Counted from the first letter of the stretch, positions 1 through 6,322 are shown. The stretch is DNA of 7,422 nt from Thermomicrobiales bacterium (GCA_025928535.1 JAICJJ010000129.1:1-7422), one strand, 5' to 3'. Notes: generated by a model from the letters alone, not told the origin. Made by a program: numbers and translations.

Positions 1-635
1 GCGCAAATGCCGCGCGCCGTGGTCGCCACCAGCACCTCGCCGAGCGATGTCGACACGGTCGTGTAGCGGACGTCTTCCCCGGCGCCGCCTCTCCGGTAGA
101 TCGACGGCAGCATGCCGACGAGACGGTCGCCCGCCTCGTAGACCCGGCTGGGCGAGCCGAAGCCGGCATCGACGATCGAGGTGGTCACGTCGCTCCCCCG
201 TTCCAGTCCCGTGCGGAGCCGCGCCGCCCGCCGCGCTTCGCCATAGGCGCGAGGCGACATCCCGACCGCGGCCGTGAACGCCCGCTGCAAATGCGACGGG
301 CTGACCCCGACCTCGGCGCCAAGCGCCGCCAGCGTCACCGGCGCGTCCGCTTCGTCGAGCAGACGGCATGCTTCGGCAATTGCCCGTTCGATCGGGCGCG
401 TCGCCTCCGTTGGCCGACAGCGTTTGCAGGGGCGGAATCCCGCGCGCTCGGCGCTGGCGCAATCGTCGAAAAAGCGGACGTTTTCCGGCTTCGGCCGACG
501 CGCTGGACAATCGGGGCGGCAATAGATGCCGGTGCTGCGGACGGCGACGACGAAGCGACCAACCGCCTCCGCGTCCCGGTTCGCCCAGGCGTCCCACCGG
601 CCATCTTCAGTCGTCGAGATTGCGATTGCGGTCAT
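1..635 (-). CDS. ada: Ada: alkylation-response regulator and DNA methyltransferase (partial, 3' end outside window)
   Basis: Ada removes methyl groups from DNA phosphotriesters onto an N-terminal cysteine, which turns it into a transcriptional activator of alkylation repair genes; a C-terminal domain repairs O6-methylguanine. The 211 residues visible match this order closely. Residues 10-77 form the Ada zinc domain, with the four zinc-binding cysteines at 39, 43, 70 and 73 in the family contexts STGIYCRPDCPARRP and GFRPCKRCRP; Cys39 aligns with the methyl-accepting Cys38 of E. coli Ada. Residues about 82-180 form an AraC-type double helix-turn-helix (GVSPSHLQRAF, then VTTSIVDAGFGSPSRVY). The methyltransferase domain begins near residue 188 and is cut by the left edge, so its PCHR active site is not seen. 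The ATG at 635 is preceded by AGGAG eight bases upstream. It is divergent from the membrane protein gene at 788. No clear Ada-box was found in the 152-bp gap. Recognition is strong; presence of an intact C-terminus is assumed from the family. Confidence 0.93.
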   Translation of the reverse strand, partial: MTAIAISTTEDGRWDAWANRDAEAVGRFVVAVRSTGIYCRPDCPARRPKPENVRFFDDCASAERAGFRPCKRCRPTEATRPIERAIAEACRLLDEADAPVTLAALGAEVGVSPSHLQRAFTAAVGMSPRAYGEARRAARLRTGLERGSDVTTSIVDAGFGSPSRVYEAGDRLVGMLPSIYRRGGAGEDVRYTTVSTSLGEVLVATTARGIC

Positions 636-787
636 GTGTCATGCTCCTGAGGATCGTCGCTCGATTCGGACGCTATGGTATGCCGCAGCGGCGCGGCGGC
701 CCATCCGGATCGTGCGGCCAAAACGGAATCGGACACACGCATCGGCCTCCGTGACGAGCGCCATGCTCGTGGACGAAACTGGCGGCG
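636..787. other. Divergent intergenic region between ada and the GT-C-like gene
   Basis: This 152-bp gap must hold the promoters of both flanking genes. I see a relatively AT-rich spot around 674-682 (TATGGTATG), which could contribute a -10 element in either direction, but no convincing -35 partner at normal spacing. I found no obvious Ada-responsive box and no hairpin. The in-frame stop TGA at 752-754 with no ATG, GTG or TTG after it before 788 fixes the plus-strand start at or after 788. Confidence 0.4.
644..648 (-). promoter_or_regulatory. Shine-Dalgarno of ada
   Basis: On the minus strand this reads AGGAG and ends eight bases before the ATG at 635. It decides between this start and the ATG at 642, which is in another frame and leads to no recognisable protein. 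Confidence 0.75.
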
Positions 788-2437
788 ATGGCGAATCTTG
801 CGATCGAACCAGCGGCGACCATTCCGGCGTCGGCAGCCGGCGACCTCCGCCGACGATTGACCACGGCAGCCCCGGCCGTCATGGCGGTCATCGTCTTGGC
901 GGCGCTGGTCGGGGAGCGCTGGCGCCAAATGGGACCGTATCCGACCGGCCTCGACGGCGGCCAATGGCTGGCGCTGGGTCGCGGCTATCTCGGCGGCGTG
1001 GGACGTTCGACCGACGGCGTCTACGCGCCGCTCGTCCCGCTGCTGGCGGGGCTGGCAAGCGACGCGTTCGGCCCGCTCCTCGCGTTGCGCCTCGTCGCGA
1101 TGCTCGCCTTCGCTGCCGTCCTCGTCGCGGTCGTCGCATTGGCGCGGCTCGGCCTCGGCTGGCCGGCCGCGATCACGGGCCTGATCGTCGTCGGGTCCGC
1201 CAGCGCCATCATCGAGCCGATCGCCTACGGCGGCTATCCACAGACGCTGGCGTTCGCTTTCATGCTGGCCGGCTGCGCCGCGCTGTCGTCGGCATTGCAT
1301 GGCGTTCCCTCGGACGACGAGCCAGCCGACCGCGAATCTCGTTGCTCAGCCGGCTCAAGCCGGCTTATCGGCGTTAGCGCGGCGTCTTTAGCGCCGCGCG
1401 AGGCGGCACGCGGTCAGCGACTGAATCACCGCATTTGGGCGGTCGCCGCCGCAACGGTCGCCTTCATCGCCGCTGCCGTCTCCCACCACATCTACGGTCC
1501 GCTGGCGCTCGTCTGCGGCGCCGCGCTCTGGCCGCTCTGGGCGCTCGATCCGGCGACACGCGGACGGCGAGGCGTCGGCTTGCGCCTCGCGTTCATCGCC
1601 CTCGCTCCGGGCGCGATCGTCGCCCTTGGCCTGCTCGCCGCATTTCATGCCGCCGGTTACGCCCCGCCGCTTGACGCGGCCGGTCTCGGCCGGCTCGATG
1701 CGTTCGTATACGCCACGCGCGAAGCCACGCCGGTCTGGATCGCCGTCATCTGCGGCGGCGTCGCGGCCCTGCTCCTGTCGGGTCGCCGCCTGGGCGCTCT
1801 CGGCGCGGCTTGCGCGGCGCTCATTGGCGTTCCCGGCGTTCTCTTCCTCGTCTACCCCGAAGCGCGGCTCTTGCCGCCGATTTTGTGCGGCGCGCTGCTG
1901 GCGGCGCTGAGCGGCGTCGAGCGGCTGCGCTGGAAGCGGCCCAGCGCCATCACCCCATCAATGCTGCTGTCGGCGCTGCTGCTGGCGATCCTCGTCCCCG
2001 CCGGCGACCTGATGGCCCGCCAATATTTCGGCTATTACCGGACGCTCGATCAGTCGCTGGTCGACGCGGCGGCGGCCATCCAGCAAATCCATCCCGCCAG
2101 CATCGTTGCTGTGCGCGCCGATTTGCGCGGTTGGCCGATCGGCTGGTGGCTCGAAGGACTGACGTCCGCCCGCATCGCCGTCGGCTCCGAGGCGCGTTGG
2201 CTCGGCTTTCCCGGGGAGCGCGCGTCGGCGATGTTGGCGAGCGATTTCTTCGACCGGCGCCTGTCAGGAGACGAACTCCGCGCCCTGTCAAGCCGGACGG
2301 GCGTCCGGCTGCTCGTCGTCCGCGAGCGGGAATGGATCGGCTGGCAGCGATGGCTGGCCGAACCGAAGCCGCCGGTGTCGATCCTGTTTGACGACGGCGA
2401 AACGCTCGTCCTCCGGATCGATTCAGTCAAGCAGTGA
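788..2437 (+). CDS. Polytopic membrane protein, probable GT-C type glycosyltransferase
   Basis: This 549-residue protein has about 11 or 12 hydrophobic segments from residue 25 to about 408 and a soluble tail of about 140 residues. A conserved-looking loop after the first helix reads TGLDGGQWLALGRGYLGG (residues 53-70). An acidic residue (here Asp56) in the first extracytoplasmic loop is characteristic of GT-C enzymes, which transfer sugars from polyprenyl-phosphate donors on the outer face of the membrane. I could not place it in a named family, so the function is an inference from topology, this Asp and the convergent DPM1-like gene. The ATG at 788 is the first possible start after the in-frame stop at 752-754; no strong Shine-Dalgarno precedes it. 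The hydrophilic loop at residues about 173-215 is odd: it is rich in Arg, Ser and Ala and is encoded by two palindromes (1348-1399). The gene overlaps the convergent GT2 gene by 15 bp. Other integral membrane families are possible. Confidence 0.62.
   Translation: MANLAIEPAATIPASAAGDLRRRLTTAAPAVMAVIVLAALVGERWRQMGPYPTGLDGGQWLALGRGYLGGVGRSTDGVYAPLVPLLAGLASDAFGPLLALRLVAMLAFAAVLVAVVALARLGLGWPAAITGLIVVGSASAIIEPIAYGGYPQTLAFAFMLAGCAALSSALHGVPSDDEPADRESRCSAGSSRLIGVSAASLAPREAARGQRLNHRIWAVAAATVAFIAAAVSHHIYGPLALVCGAALWPLWALDPATRGRRGVGLRLAFIALAPGAIVALGLLAAFHAAGYAPPLDAAGLGRLDAFVYATREATPVWIAVICGGVAALLLSGRRLGALGAACAALIGVPGVLFLVYPEARLLPPILCGALLAALSGVERLRWKRPSAITPSMLLSALLLAILVPAGDLMARQYFGYYRTLDQSLVDAAAAIQQIHPASIVAVRADLRGWPIGWWLEGLTSARIAVGSEARWLGFPGERASAMLASDFFDRRLSGDELRALSSRTGVRLLVVREREWIGWQRWLAEPKPPVSILFDDGETLVLRIDSVKQ
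1348..1399. repeat. Two adjacent palindromes (REP-like element) inside the coding region
   Basis: Two inverted repeats lie 11 bp apart. The first is AGCCGGC, loop TCAA, GCCGGCT (1348-1365); it is also a direct repeat of the self-complementary 8-mer AGCCGGCT. The second is GCGCGGCG, a 7-base loop, CGCCGCGC (1377-1399). Paired palindromes at this scale are typical of REP/BIME-type interspersed repeats. The reading frame of the surrounding gene stays open through the element, which encodes residues 187-204 in a hydrophilic loop. No second copy is present in this window, so its repeated nature in the genome is inferred. Confidence 0.6.
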
Positions 2438-2441
2438 ATCG
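2419..2441. terminator. Inverted repeat across the convergent stop codons (possible bidirectional terminator)
   Basis: CGATTCA (2419-2425) and TGAATCG (2435-2441) form a perfect 7-bp stem with a 9-base loop. The left arm contains the stop codon of the minus-strand gene (2423-2425) and the right arm contains the stop codon of the plus-strand gene (2435-2437). A further CCG/CGG pairing just outside (2413-2415 with 2442-2444) could extend it past a 3-base bulge. There is no T-tract on either side, so a canonical intrinsic terminator is not shown. Confidence 0.4.
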
Positions 2442-3610
2442 CGGGCGAACTCGATCGCGAACAAGGTCGCGACGCCGCCGAGCCCGAAGACGATCGCCGC
2501 TTGCGCCAGTCCGGCGACGCCGAGCAGTTGCGGTCCCGAGCGGCCGCCAAGCCAGAGCGCAAGCAGCAGCAGATCGAGCAGCGCGCCGAGCGACGCCGTC
2601 GCGGCGCAACCCGCCAGCAAGCGCCGGACGCCCCCCGGACAGCCGAGCCAGGCCAGCCGCTCACGCAATCCGACCGGAGCCAGCGCCGAGCGATGCGCCG
2701 CGAGCAACCCGAGCAATCCGGCCTGTCCGCCCAGCATCAACAGCATCGGCCCGAGAAATACCGGCAGCCAACGCAAGGGTCCGATGGGCACGCCGGTCGG
2801 CGCGACCAGCGAGATGGCGCACAAGATCGCGCCGAGCGCCAGCGCGGCGGCGGCGGGCGCCAGCAACGACAATTGCGGGCTGAGCAACACGAGCAGACGC
2901 AGATGACGCCAGCCGTCGGGCCATGGGTCCAGTTTGCTGCGCCCGATCCGGCGGCGATATCCGGTCGGCTTCTCGACCACGGTCCAACCGTCGCGCTCGG
3001 CTCGCAGCAGCATTTCGCTGGCGAATTCCATCCCCTCGGCGCGCAAACCGAGGGCGGCAAGTCGCGAGCGCCGCACGGCGCGAAAACCGGACTGGCTGTC
3101 GACGACGCGCGATCCCGTCAGCAGACGCAACAGGCGCGTCAGGACTGGCGTGCCGACGTAGCGGTGCAGGGGGGGCATGGCATCCGGCGCCAGGGACTCC
3201 CCGAACCGGGACCCGATGGCGAGATCCGCCCCCTCATCGAGGGCGGCCAACAGATCGCCGATCCGGGTCAGATCGTACGTGCCGTCGGCGTCGGCGAAGA
3301 CAACGACATCACCCTTCGCTGACCGAACGCCGGCGGCGATTGCCGCGCCATAGCCGCGACGCGGGTCGTGCACGACCCGCGCGCCGGCACGGCTGGCGAT
3401 GTCGGCGCTGCCATCGGCGGACCCGTTGTCGACCACGACGATTTCGCCCACGACGCCGGCAATCCGCAGCCCAAGCCGGGCTTCCGCGACGACGGCGCCG
3501 ATCGCGTCCGCTTCGTCGAGGCAGGGCAACACGACGGTCACGAAGGCTCGCCGGGTCTCGTTTTCTTGAAGCGCCGTCGGGGAATCGATCGGTTGTGTGC
3601 GGTCGATCAT
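2423..3610 (-). CDS. Family 2 glycosyltransferase, DPM1-like polyprenyl-phosphate sugar transferase
   Basis: Enzymes of this type transfer a sugar from a nucleotide-sugar to polyprenyl phosphate at the cytoplasmic face of the membrane. The 395-residue protein shows the GT2 nucleotide-binding start VTVVLPCLDEADAIG (residues 24-38), EIVVVDNGSADGS (56-68), the metal-binding DAD motif in FADADGTYD (105-113), DSQSGFRAVRR (171-181), GMEF (193-196), and the DPM1-type RIGRSKL...DGW segment (221-234). Residues about 237-388 hold roughly four hydrophobic segments, so the enzyme is membrane-anchored at its C-terminus. The frame stays open upstream to 3769, but the ATG at 3610 is preferred: it places the GT2 fold about 23 residues from the start, has GAGG four bases upstream (a tight spacing), and does not run into the divergent gene. 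The donor sugar cannot be told from sequence. It ends 15 bp inside the convergent membrane protein gene, a likely partner. Class assignment is firm, substrate unknown. Confidence 0.9.
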   Translation of the reverse strand: MIDRTQPIDSPTALQENETRRAFVTVVLPCLDEADAIGAVVAEARLGLRIAGVVGEIVVVDNGSADGSADIASRAGARVVHDPRRGYGAAIAAGVRSAKGDVVVFADADGTYDLTRIGDLLAALDEGADLAIGSRFGESLAPDAMPPLHRYVGTPVLTRLLRLLTGSRVVDSQSGFRAVRRSRLAALGLRAEGMEFASEMLLRAERDGWTVVEKPTGYRRRIGRSKLDPWPDGWRHLRLLVLLSPQLSLLAPAAAALALGAILCAISLVAPTGVPIGPLRWLPVFLGPMLLMLGGQAGLLGLLAAHRSALAPVGLRERLAWLGCPGGVRRLLAGCAATASLGALLDLLLLALWLGGRSGPQLLGVAGLAQAAIVFGLGGVATLFAIEFARDSLLD

Positions 3611-3621
3611 CGTGCCTCGTC

Positions 3622-3641
3622 GCGCCGGCGCGGGCCGGCGC
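3622..3641. promoter_or_regulatory. GC-rich hairpin in the leader of the GT2 gene
   Basis: GCGCCGGC (3622-3629) and GCCGGCGC (3634-3641) pair perfectly over a 4-base loop. In the minus-strand transcript this hairpin would lie just upstream of the weak ribosome site (3615-3618) of the GT2 gene, about 11 bases from its start codon. It could modulate translation, but a GC-only stem in GC-rich DNA may also be chance. Confidence 0.3.
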
Positions 3642-3678
3642 CATGGCGCTGCGGACAAGCGCGGAAAGCGGCCTGAAG

Positions 3679-3685
3679 TATGATA
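3679..3685. promoter_or_regulatory. Candidate overlapping divergent -10 elements
   Basis: TATGAT (plus, 3679-3684) and TATCAT (minus, 3685-3680) each match the sigma-70 type -10 consensus at five of six positions and overlap on opposite strands. They are the only AT-rich patch in the gap between two divergent genes. No good -35 hexamer stands at 16-18 bp in either direction, so this is a weak call. Confidence 0.3.
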
Positions 3686-3727
3686 GCCGGACGTTTGGCC
3701 GCCTCGCCTGCGGCCGCCGCCGTGACC

Positions 3728-3733
3728 GGGAGG
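3728..3733 (+). promoter_or_regulatory. Shine-Dalgarno that fixes a GTG start
   Basis: GGGAGG ends seven bases before the GTG at 3741. This supports GTG as the start over the in-frame ATG at 3768, which would cut away most of the signal peptide. Confidence 0.8.
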
Positions 3734-3740
3734 ATCGGGA

Positions 3741-5600
3741 GTGCGGATTCCACGCTGGCTGGCCGCCATGCTCGTGACCTGTTTGGCGTTCAGTCTCGCC
3801 GCGCCGGCGGCGCACGCGCAATACGAGACCGGCCTGCCAGCGGGCCTGACCCAGATGACGATCGACGGTCAGCCGATCGACGCGACGACCTCCCCGACCG
3901 TCACCAGCGCTACGCCAACCTTCGCCGGGCGCATCTCGACCGGCGCCGCCTCCGTCGATCTGGCGGTCGCCGCCAAACGGGGCGAGCCGGTCCGCTTCAC
4001 CCTCGACGCCGATTCCAAGGGTCGATTCAAAGGCCCGCCGCCCGGCCCGCTCGCGGACGGCAACTGGACGCTCTACGTCAGCGACGCGATGGTCGGCGAA
4101 TTCACCGTCAACTCCGGCGCGCAGGGCACGCCGACGCCGCGCGCAGGCGGCGCCCAGAGGGTCGATATCGCTCAGACGGTGCCATTGCCATTCGATTGCG
4201 GCGACGCCAGTCCAGGACTCGGGTTTGTCGATGGCCGCTTCTACACGATCGACGAAGAAGCGCAGCGAACCGCCGCCGCCGCCGGCAACACGTCCAAAGC
4301 CGCCGTCAACCAGACGTTGCAGGGCCTGCAAGCGGCGGGCTGGCAGCAACGCTACGACAATCGCCTGGCGGTGCCGAAGAAAGACGATCCGACCCTCTTC
4401 GACGTTCAGGTCAGTTCGTTCGTCATTCAATACGACAGCGCCAACTCCGCCGACCGCGCCTTTCGCTCGGTCACTGAAAACACGGAAAGCCTCGACTCCC
4501 CCACGATCGGCGACGCATCGCAACTGACCTCGCTCAAGGGAACCGCCCAAAACACCGGCGCGCCGTATCGCGGGCTGCGCCTGACGTTCCGCCAAGACCG
4601 GCTGCTCGTCATGATCGTGCTGGCCAATCTGACCAACCAGGAACCGGATCAGGCGGTGGTCGAAGCGGCGGCGCAAGCTGCCCAGGCCAGGGCCGCGGCG
4701 ATTCTGAACGCCGAATCGCCCGGCCTCGGCGCGCTGGCGCAGCGGCTCGATCTCTCCAACGCGGTGGCCCCGGCGACGATCAATGAAGGCTACGCCGTCC
4801 TCGGCGGCGCGCTTGTCGGGCGCTACGCGCAAGACGCTGCCGCCCAGCAAGGCCTCGCCACCGAATTCACCGGGACTTCCGATGCATTTTCGTCGTCGGT
4901 CCAGGCGGCCGTCGATCTGAGCGGCTCCCGGCGGAACCGCGACGCCACCCCGACGCCCGACGCGACCCCGACGCCAACGGGCACGCCGATTTCCTACGGC
5001 GTCACCCTCTACGCCTTCCCGGCCGAAGCCGACGCCGACGCCTGGCTCCAAGGCGTGCCGAATCAACTCGCGCAGTCGCCGCCGGCCGGGTACGATCAGT
5101 TCGCCGCCGCGGCGAACGCGCCGACGTTTGGCGACGCATCAGTGACCTATCAATTCAGCCGCAACATCAACGGCCAGGCCGAAAGCGGTTTTCGCGTCTA
5201 CACCCGCGCCGGCGCGCAAATCGCGGAAGTCGAATTCGCGGCCGCGCCACAAGTTGCCATCGCCGCCGTTGGCGAACTGGTCAATGGCCAACTCGATTGC
5301 CTGAAGAAAGGCAAATGCGGCCCGGCGAAGATTCCGGCGCTTGACGGCAGCGACGCCGGCCGCGGCAACAGTCAACAGCAAGAAAATCAGCAAAATCAGC
5401 CGCAAAACAACAACGGCAGCAGCGGCGTGGAAGTCATCGGCGGCAACAACGCCGGCGGCAATGCAACGACGCCGGCGGCGTCCACGCCGGCCAGCGACAA
5501 GCAGAAAAACAAGAACCCGAACAAGAATCAAAACAAGAATCAGAACAAGAATCAGAACAAGAACAACAGCGGGGGCGGGGTCGAGCAGATCGGCGGCTGA
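3741..5600 (+). CDS. Secreted protein of unknown function with duplicated domain and Asn/Gln/Lys-rich tail
   Basis: I do not recognise a named family. The 619-residue product starts with GTG behind a strong ribosome site and has a signal peptide (RIPRW, a hydrophobic core, then AAHA before QYE; cleavage likely after residue 26). Residues about 50-123 read like an Ig-like beta-sandwich (PTFAGRI, FTLDADSKGRF, GNWTLYVSD, VGEFTV). Two later segments resemble each other: about 220-325 and about 418-520 share a strand plus Ala-rich helix, the heptad PT(I/F)GDAS (254-260 and 461-467), a paired strand region, and a closing helix. Between them is a Thr/Pro linker (residues 402-416). From residue 540 the chain is low-complexity, rich in Asn, Gln, Lys and Gly, with GVEVIGG (562-568) and GVEQIGG at the very C-terminus (613-619). 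Mature cysteines are only 153, 520 and 526. There is no lipobox, sortase motif or C-terminal anchor, so it is probably released or held by the cell surface non-covalently. Confidence 0.85.
   Translation: MRIPRWLAAMLVTCLAFSLAAPAAHAQYETGLPAGLTQMTIDGQPIDATTSPTVTSATPTFAGRISTGAASVDLAVAAKRGEPVRFTLDADSKGRFKGPPPGPLADGNWTLYVSDAMVGEFTVNSGAQGTPTPRAGGAQRVDIAQTVPLPFDCGDASPGLGFVDGRFYTIDEEAQRTAAAAGNTSKAAVNQTLQGLQAAGWQQRYDNRLAVPKKDDPTLFDVQVSSFVIQYDSANSADRAFRSVTENTESLDSPTIGDASQLTSLKGTAQNTGAPYRGLRLTFRQDRLLVMIVLANLTNQEPDQAVVEAAAQAAQARAAAILNAESPGLGALAQRLDLSNAVAPATINEGYAVLGGALVGRYAQDAAAQQGLATEFTGTSDAFSSSVQAAVDLSGSRRNRDATPTPDATPTPTGTPISYGVTLYAFPAEADADAWLQGVPNQLAQSPPAGYDQFAAAANAPTFGDASVTYQFSRNINGQAESGFRVYTRAGAQIAEVEFAAAPQVAIAAVGELVNGQLDCLKKGKCGPAKIPALDGSDAGRGNSQQQENQQNQPQNNNGSSGVEVIGGNNAGGNATTPAASTPASDKQKNKNPNKNQNKNQNKNQNKNNSGGGVEQIGG
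5520..5567 (+). repeat. 12-bp tandem repeat encoding NKNQ units
   Basis: Four head-to-tail 12-bp units close to AACAAGAATCAG encode Asn-Lys-Asn-Gln three times, with a final degenerate unit (Asn-Lys-Asn-Asn). The unit length is a multiple of three, so copy number could change without frameshift. The stretch is markedly AT-rich for this window. Confidence 0.85.
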
Positions 5601-5609
5601 CCCCGCCCC
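5572..5609. terminator. Strong inverted repeat at the second convergent junction
   Basis: GGGGCGGGGTC (5572-5582) and GACCCCGCCCC (5599-5609) are perfectly complementary over 11 bp with a 16-base loop. The right arm includes two bases of the TGA that ends the secreted-protein gene, and the stem stops two bases before the stop of the minus-strand J-domain gene (5611-5613). It is well placed to end transcription from both sides, but no T-tract follows on either strand. Confidence 0.55.
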
Positions 5610-5610
5610 G

Positions 5611-6189
5611 TCACACCTCGTCCGGCCGCATCGCCGGCGGCCGGCGCACAATCCCGATCGACGCGTCGTAGGCGCGCCGCCGTTCCGGTTCGGAAAGCGC
5701 CTCTTTGGCCGTCAGCAATTCGCGCATCCGGGCGGCCGATTCCGGACCGGGCGAGCGATCGGGATGATGCTTGAGCGCCAGCCGGCGAAAGGCGGCGTCG
5801 ATCACTTCCGGGTCGGCGGCCGGATCAACCTGCAAGATCTGGTAATAGGTTGGCCCGGCGGGATGTCGCGTGCCCGCGATCGCCAGCCCGCCCGCGCGGC
5901 CGCCCAATTGCCGCACCCGCGCCACGGCGTCCTGCTCGCTGAGAAGATTGGCGGCGAATTCGTCCCGCAAGGCGTCCGGGACGGCAAAGCGTTGCTGGCA
6001 GTTGTGGCATTCGACGACGAATTGCTCCCGCACCGTCGCCGTCGGCACCGTGTAAAAGGTCACCTTGCGTTTCGCGCGATAGCCCGTGAACACGCCGGTC
6101 GTGCCGCATTTCTGGCACGGCAAGACGAGATATCCGGCCGGTTCGAGAAAATCCCTGGCGCCGATGCCATAGAGGAGTTGCAATACCAT
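5611..6189 (-). CDS. J-domain protein with N-terminal zinc ribbon
   Basis: J-domain proteins stimulate the ATPase of Hsp70/DnaK through the HPD motif. Here the J-domain is C-terminal, residues about 114-177, beginning TYYQILQVDPAADPEV and containing HPD at 142-144 and a final helix RRRAYDA. The N-terminal part holds two CxxC pairs, CQKC (25-28) and CHNC (61-64), in a beta-rich setting typical of a zinc ribbon. The DnaJ G/F region and CxxCxGxG repeats are absent, so this is a type III (class C) co-chaperone of 192 residues, not DnaJ itself. The ATG at 6189 is the only standard start near the zinc ribbon; no strong Shine-Dalgarno precedes it. It lies downstream of the six-helix membrane gene with a 133-bp gap, so it may be co-transcribed or have its own promoter. 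A second CxxC ribbon could serve client or nucleic-acid binding; the partner is unknown. Confidence 0.9.
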   Translation of the reverse strand: MVLQLLYGIGARDFLEPAGYLVLPCQKCGTTGVFTGYRAKRKVTFYTVPTATVREQFVVECHNCQQRFAVPDALRDEFAANLLSEQDAVARVRQLGGRAGGLAIAGTRHPAGPTYYQILQVDPAADPEVIDAAFRRLALKHHPDRSPGPESAARMRELLTAKEALSEPERRRAYDASIGIVRRPPAMRPDEV

Positions 6190-6322
6190 CGCTCGGGCGA
6201 ACTCCCGCTTGCCGTCGCCAGCGCGCAGCCAGTCATGGCCTCCAAAGCACGTCCTGATCGCAAGGGTACGCCAAACTGCGCCTGATGCGCACCTCGCAAT
6301 CGATCGAACCGCCCGGCAAGAT

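Larger units (their letters stand above)
3611..3740. other. Divergent intergenic region between GT2 and secreted-protein genes
   Basis: This 130-bp gap must serve both genes. It holds the GC hairpin at 3622-3641, the AT-rich candidate -10 patch at 3679-3685 and the GGGAGG ribosome site at 3728-3733. Shared control of the GT2 enzyme and the secreted protein is possible from the geometry alone. Confidence 0.5.

Noticed and set aside
526..1377. Plus-strand open frame of 283 codons and minus-strand frame at 632-1300
   Set aside because: Both are Arg-rich shadows overlapping ada and the membrane protein gene, with no ribosome site or family features.
2501..3322. Plus-strand open frame of 273 codons antisense to the GT2 gene
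   Set aside because: Composition is Gln/Arg-rich noise; the minus strand encodes a clear GT2 domain with its catalytic motifs.
3611..3769. Upstream extension of the GT2 frame to an ATG at 3769
   Set aside because: The extra 53 residues are Arg/Gly/Pro-rich, unlike any GT2 N-terminus, and would overlap the start of the divergent gene. The ATG at 3610 fits the family.
4941..4984. Possible tandem DNA repeat in the Thr/Pro linker (ACCCCGACGCC-like units)
   Set aside because: The similarity follows from the repeated TPTP amino-acid pattern and the units are irregular, so I treat it as a protein linker and not a DNA repeat element.
3309..5066. Long minus-strand open frame of 585 codons opposite the secreted-protein gene
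   Set aside because: It is Arg/Gly-rich with no recognisable domain, spans two real genes, and is the expected antisense shadow of GC-rich coding sequence. The opposite strand has a signal peptide, ribosome site and coherent protein.
5341..6285. Plus-strand open frame of 314 codons running across the convergent junction
   Set aside because: It covers the out-of-phase repeat tail of the secreted protein and the antisense of the J-domain gene, whose HPD and CxxC motifs identify the true frame.
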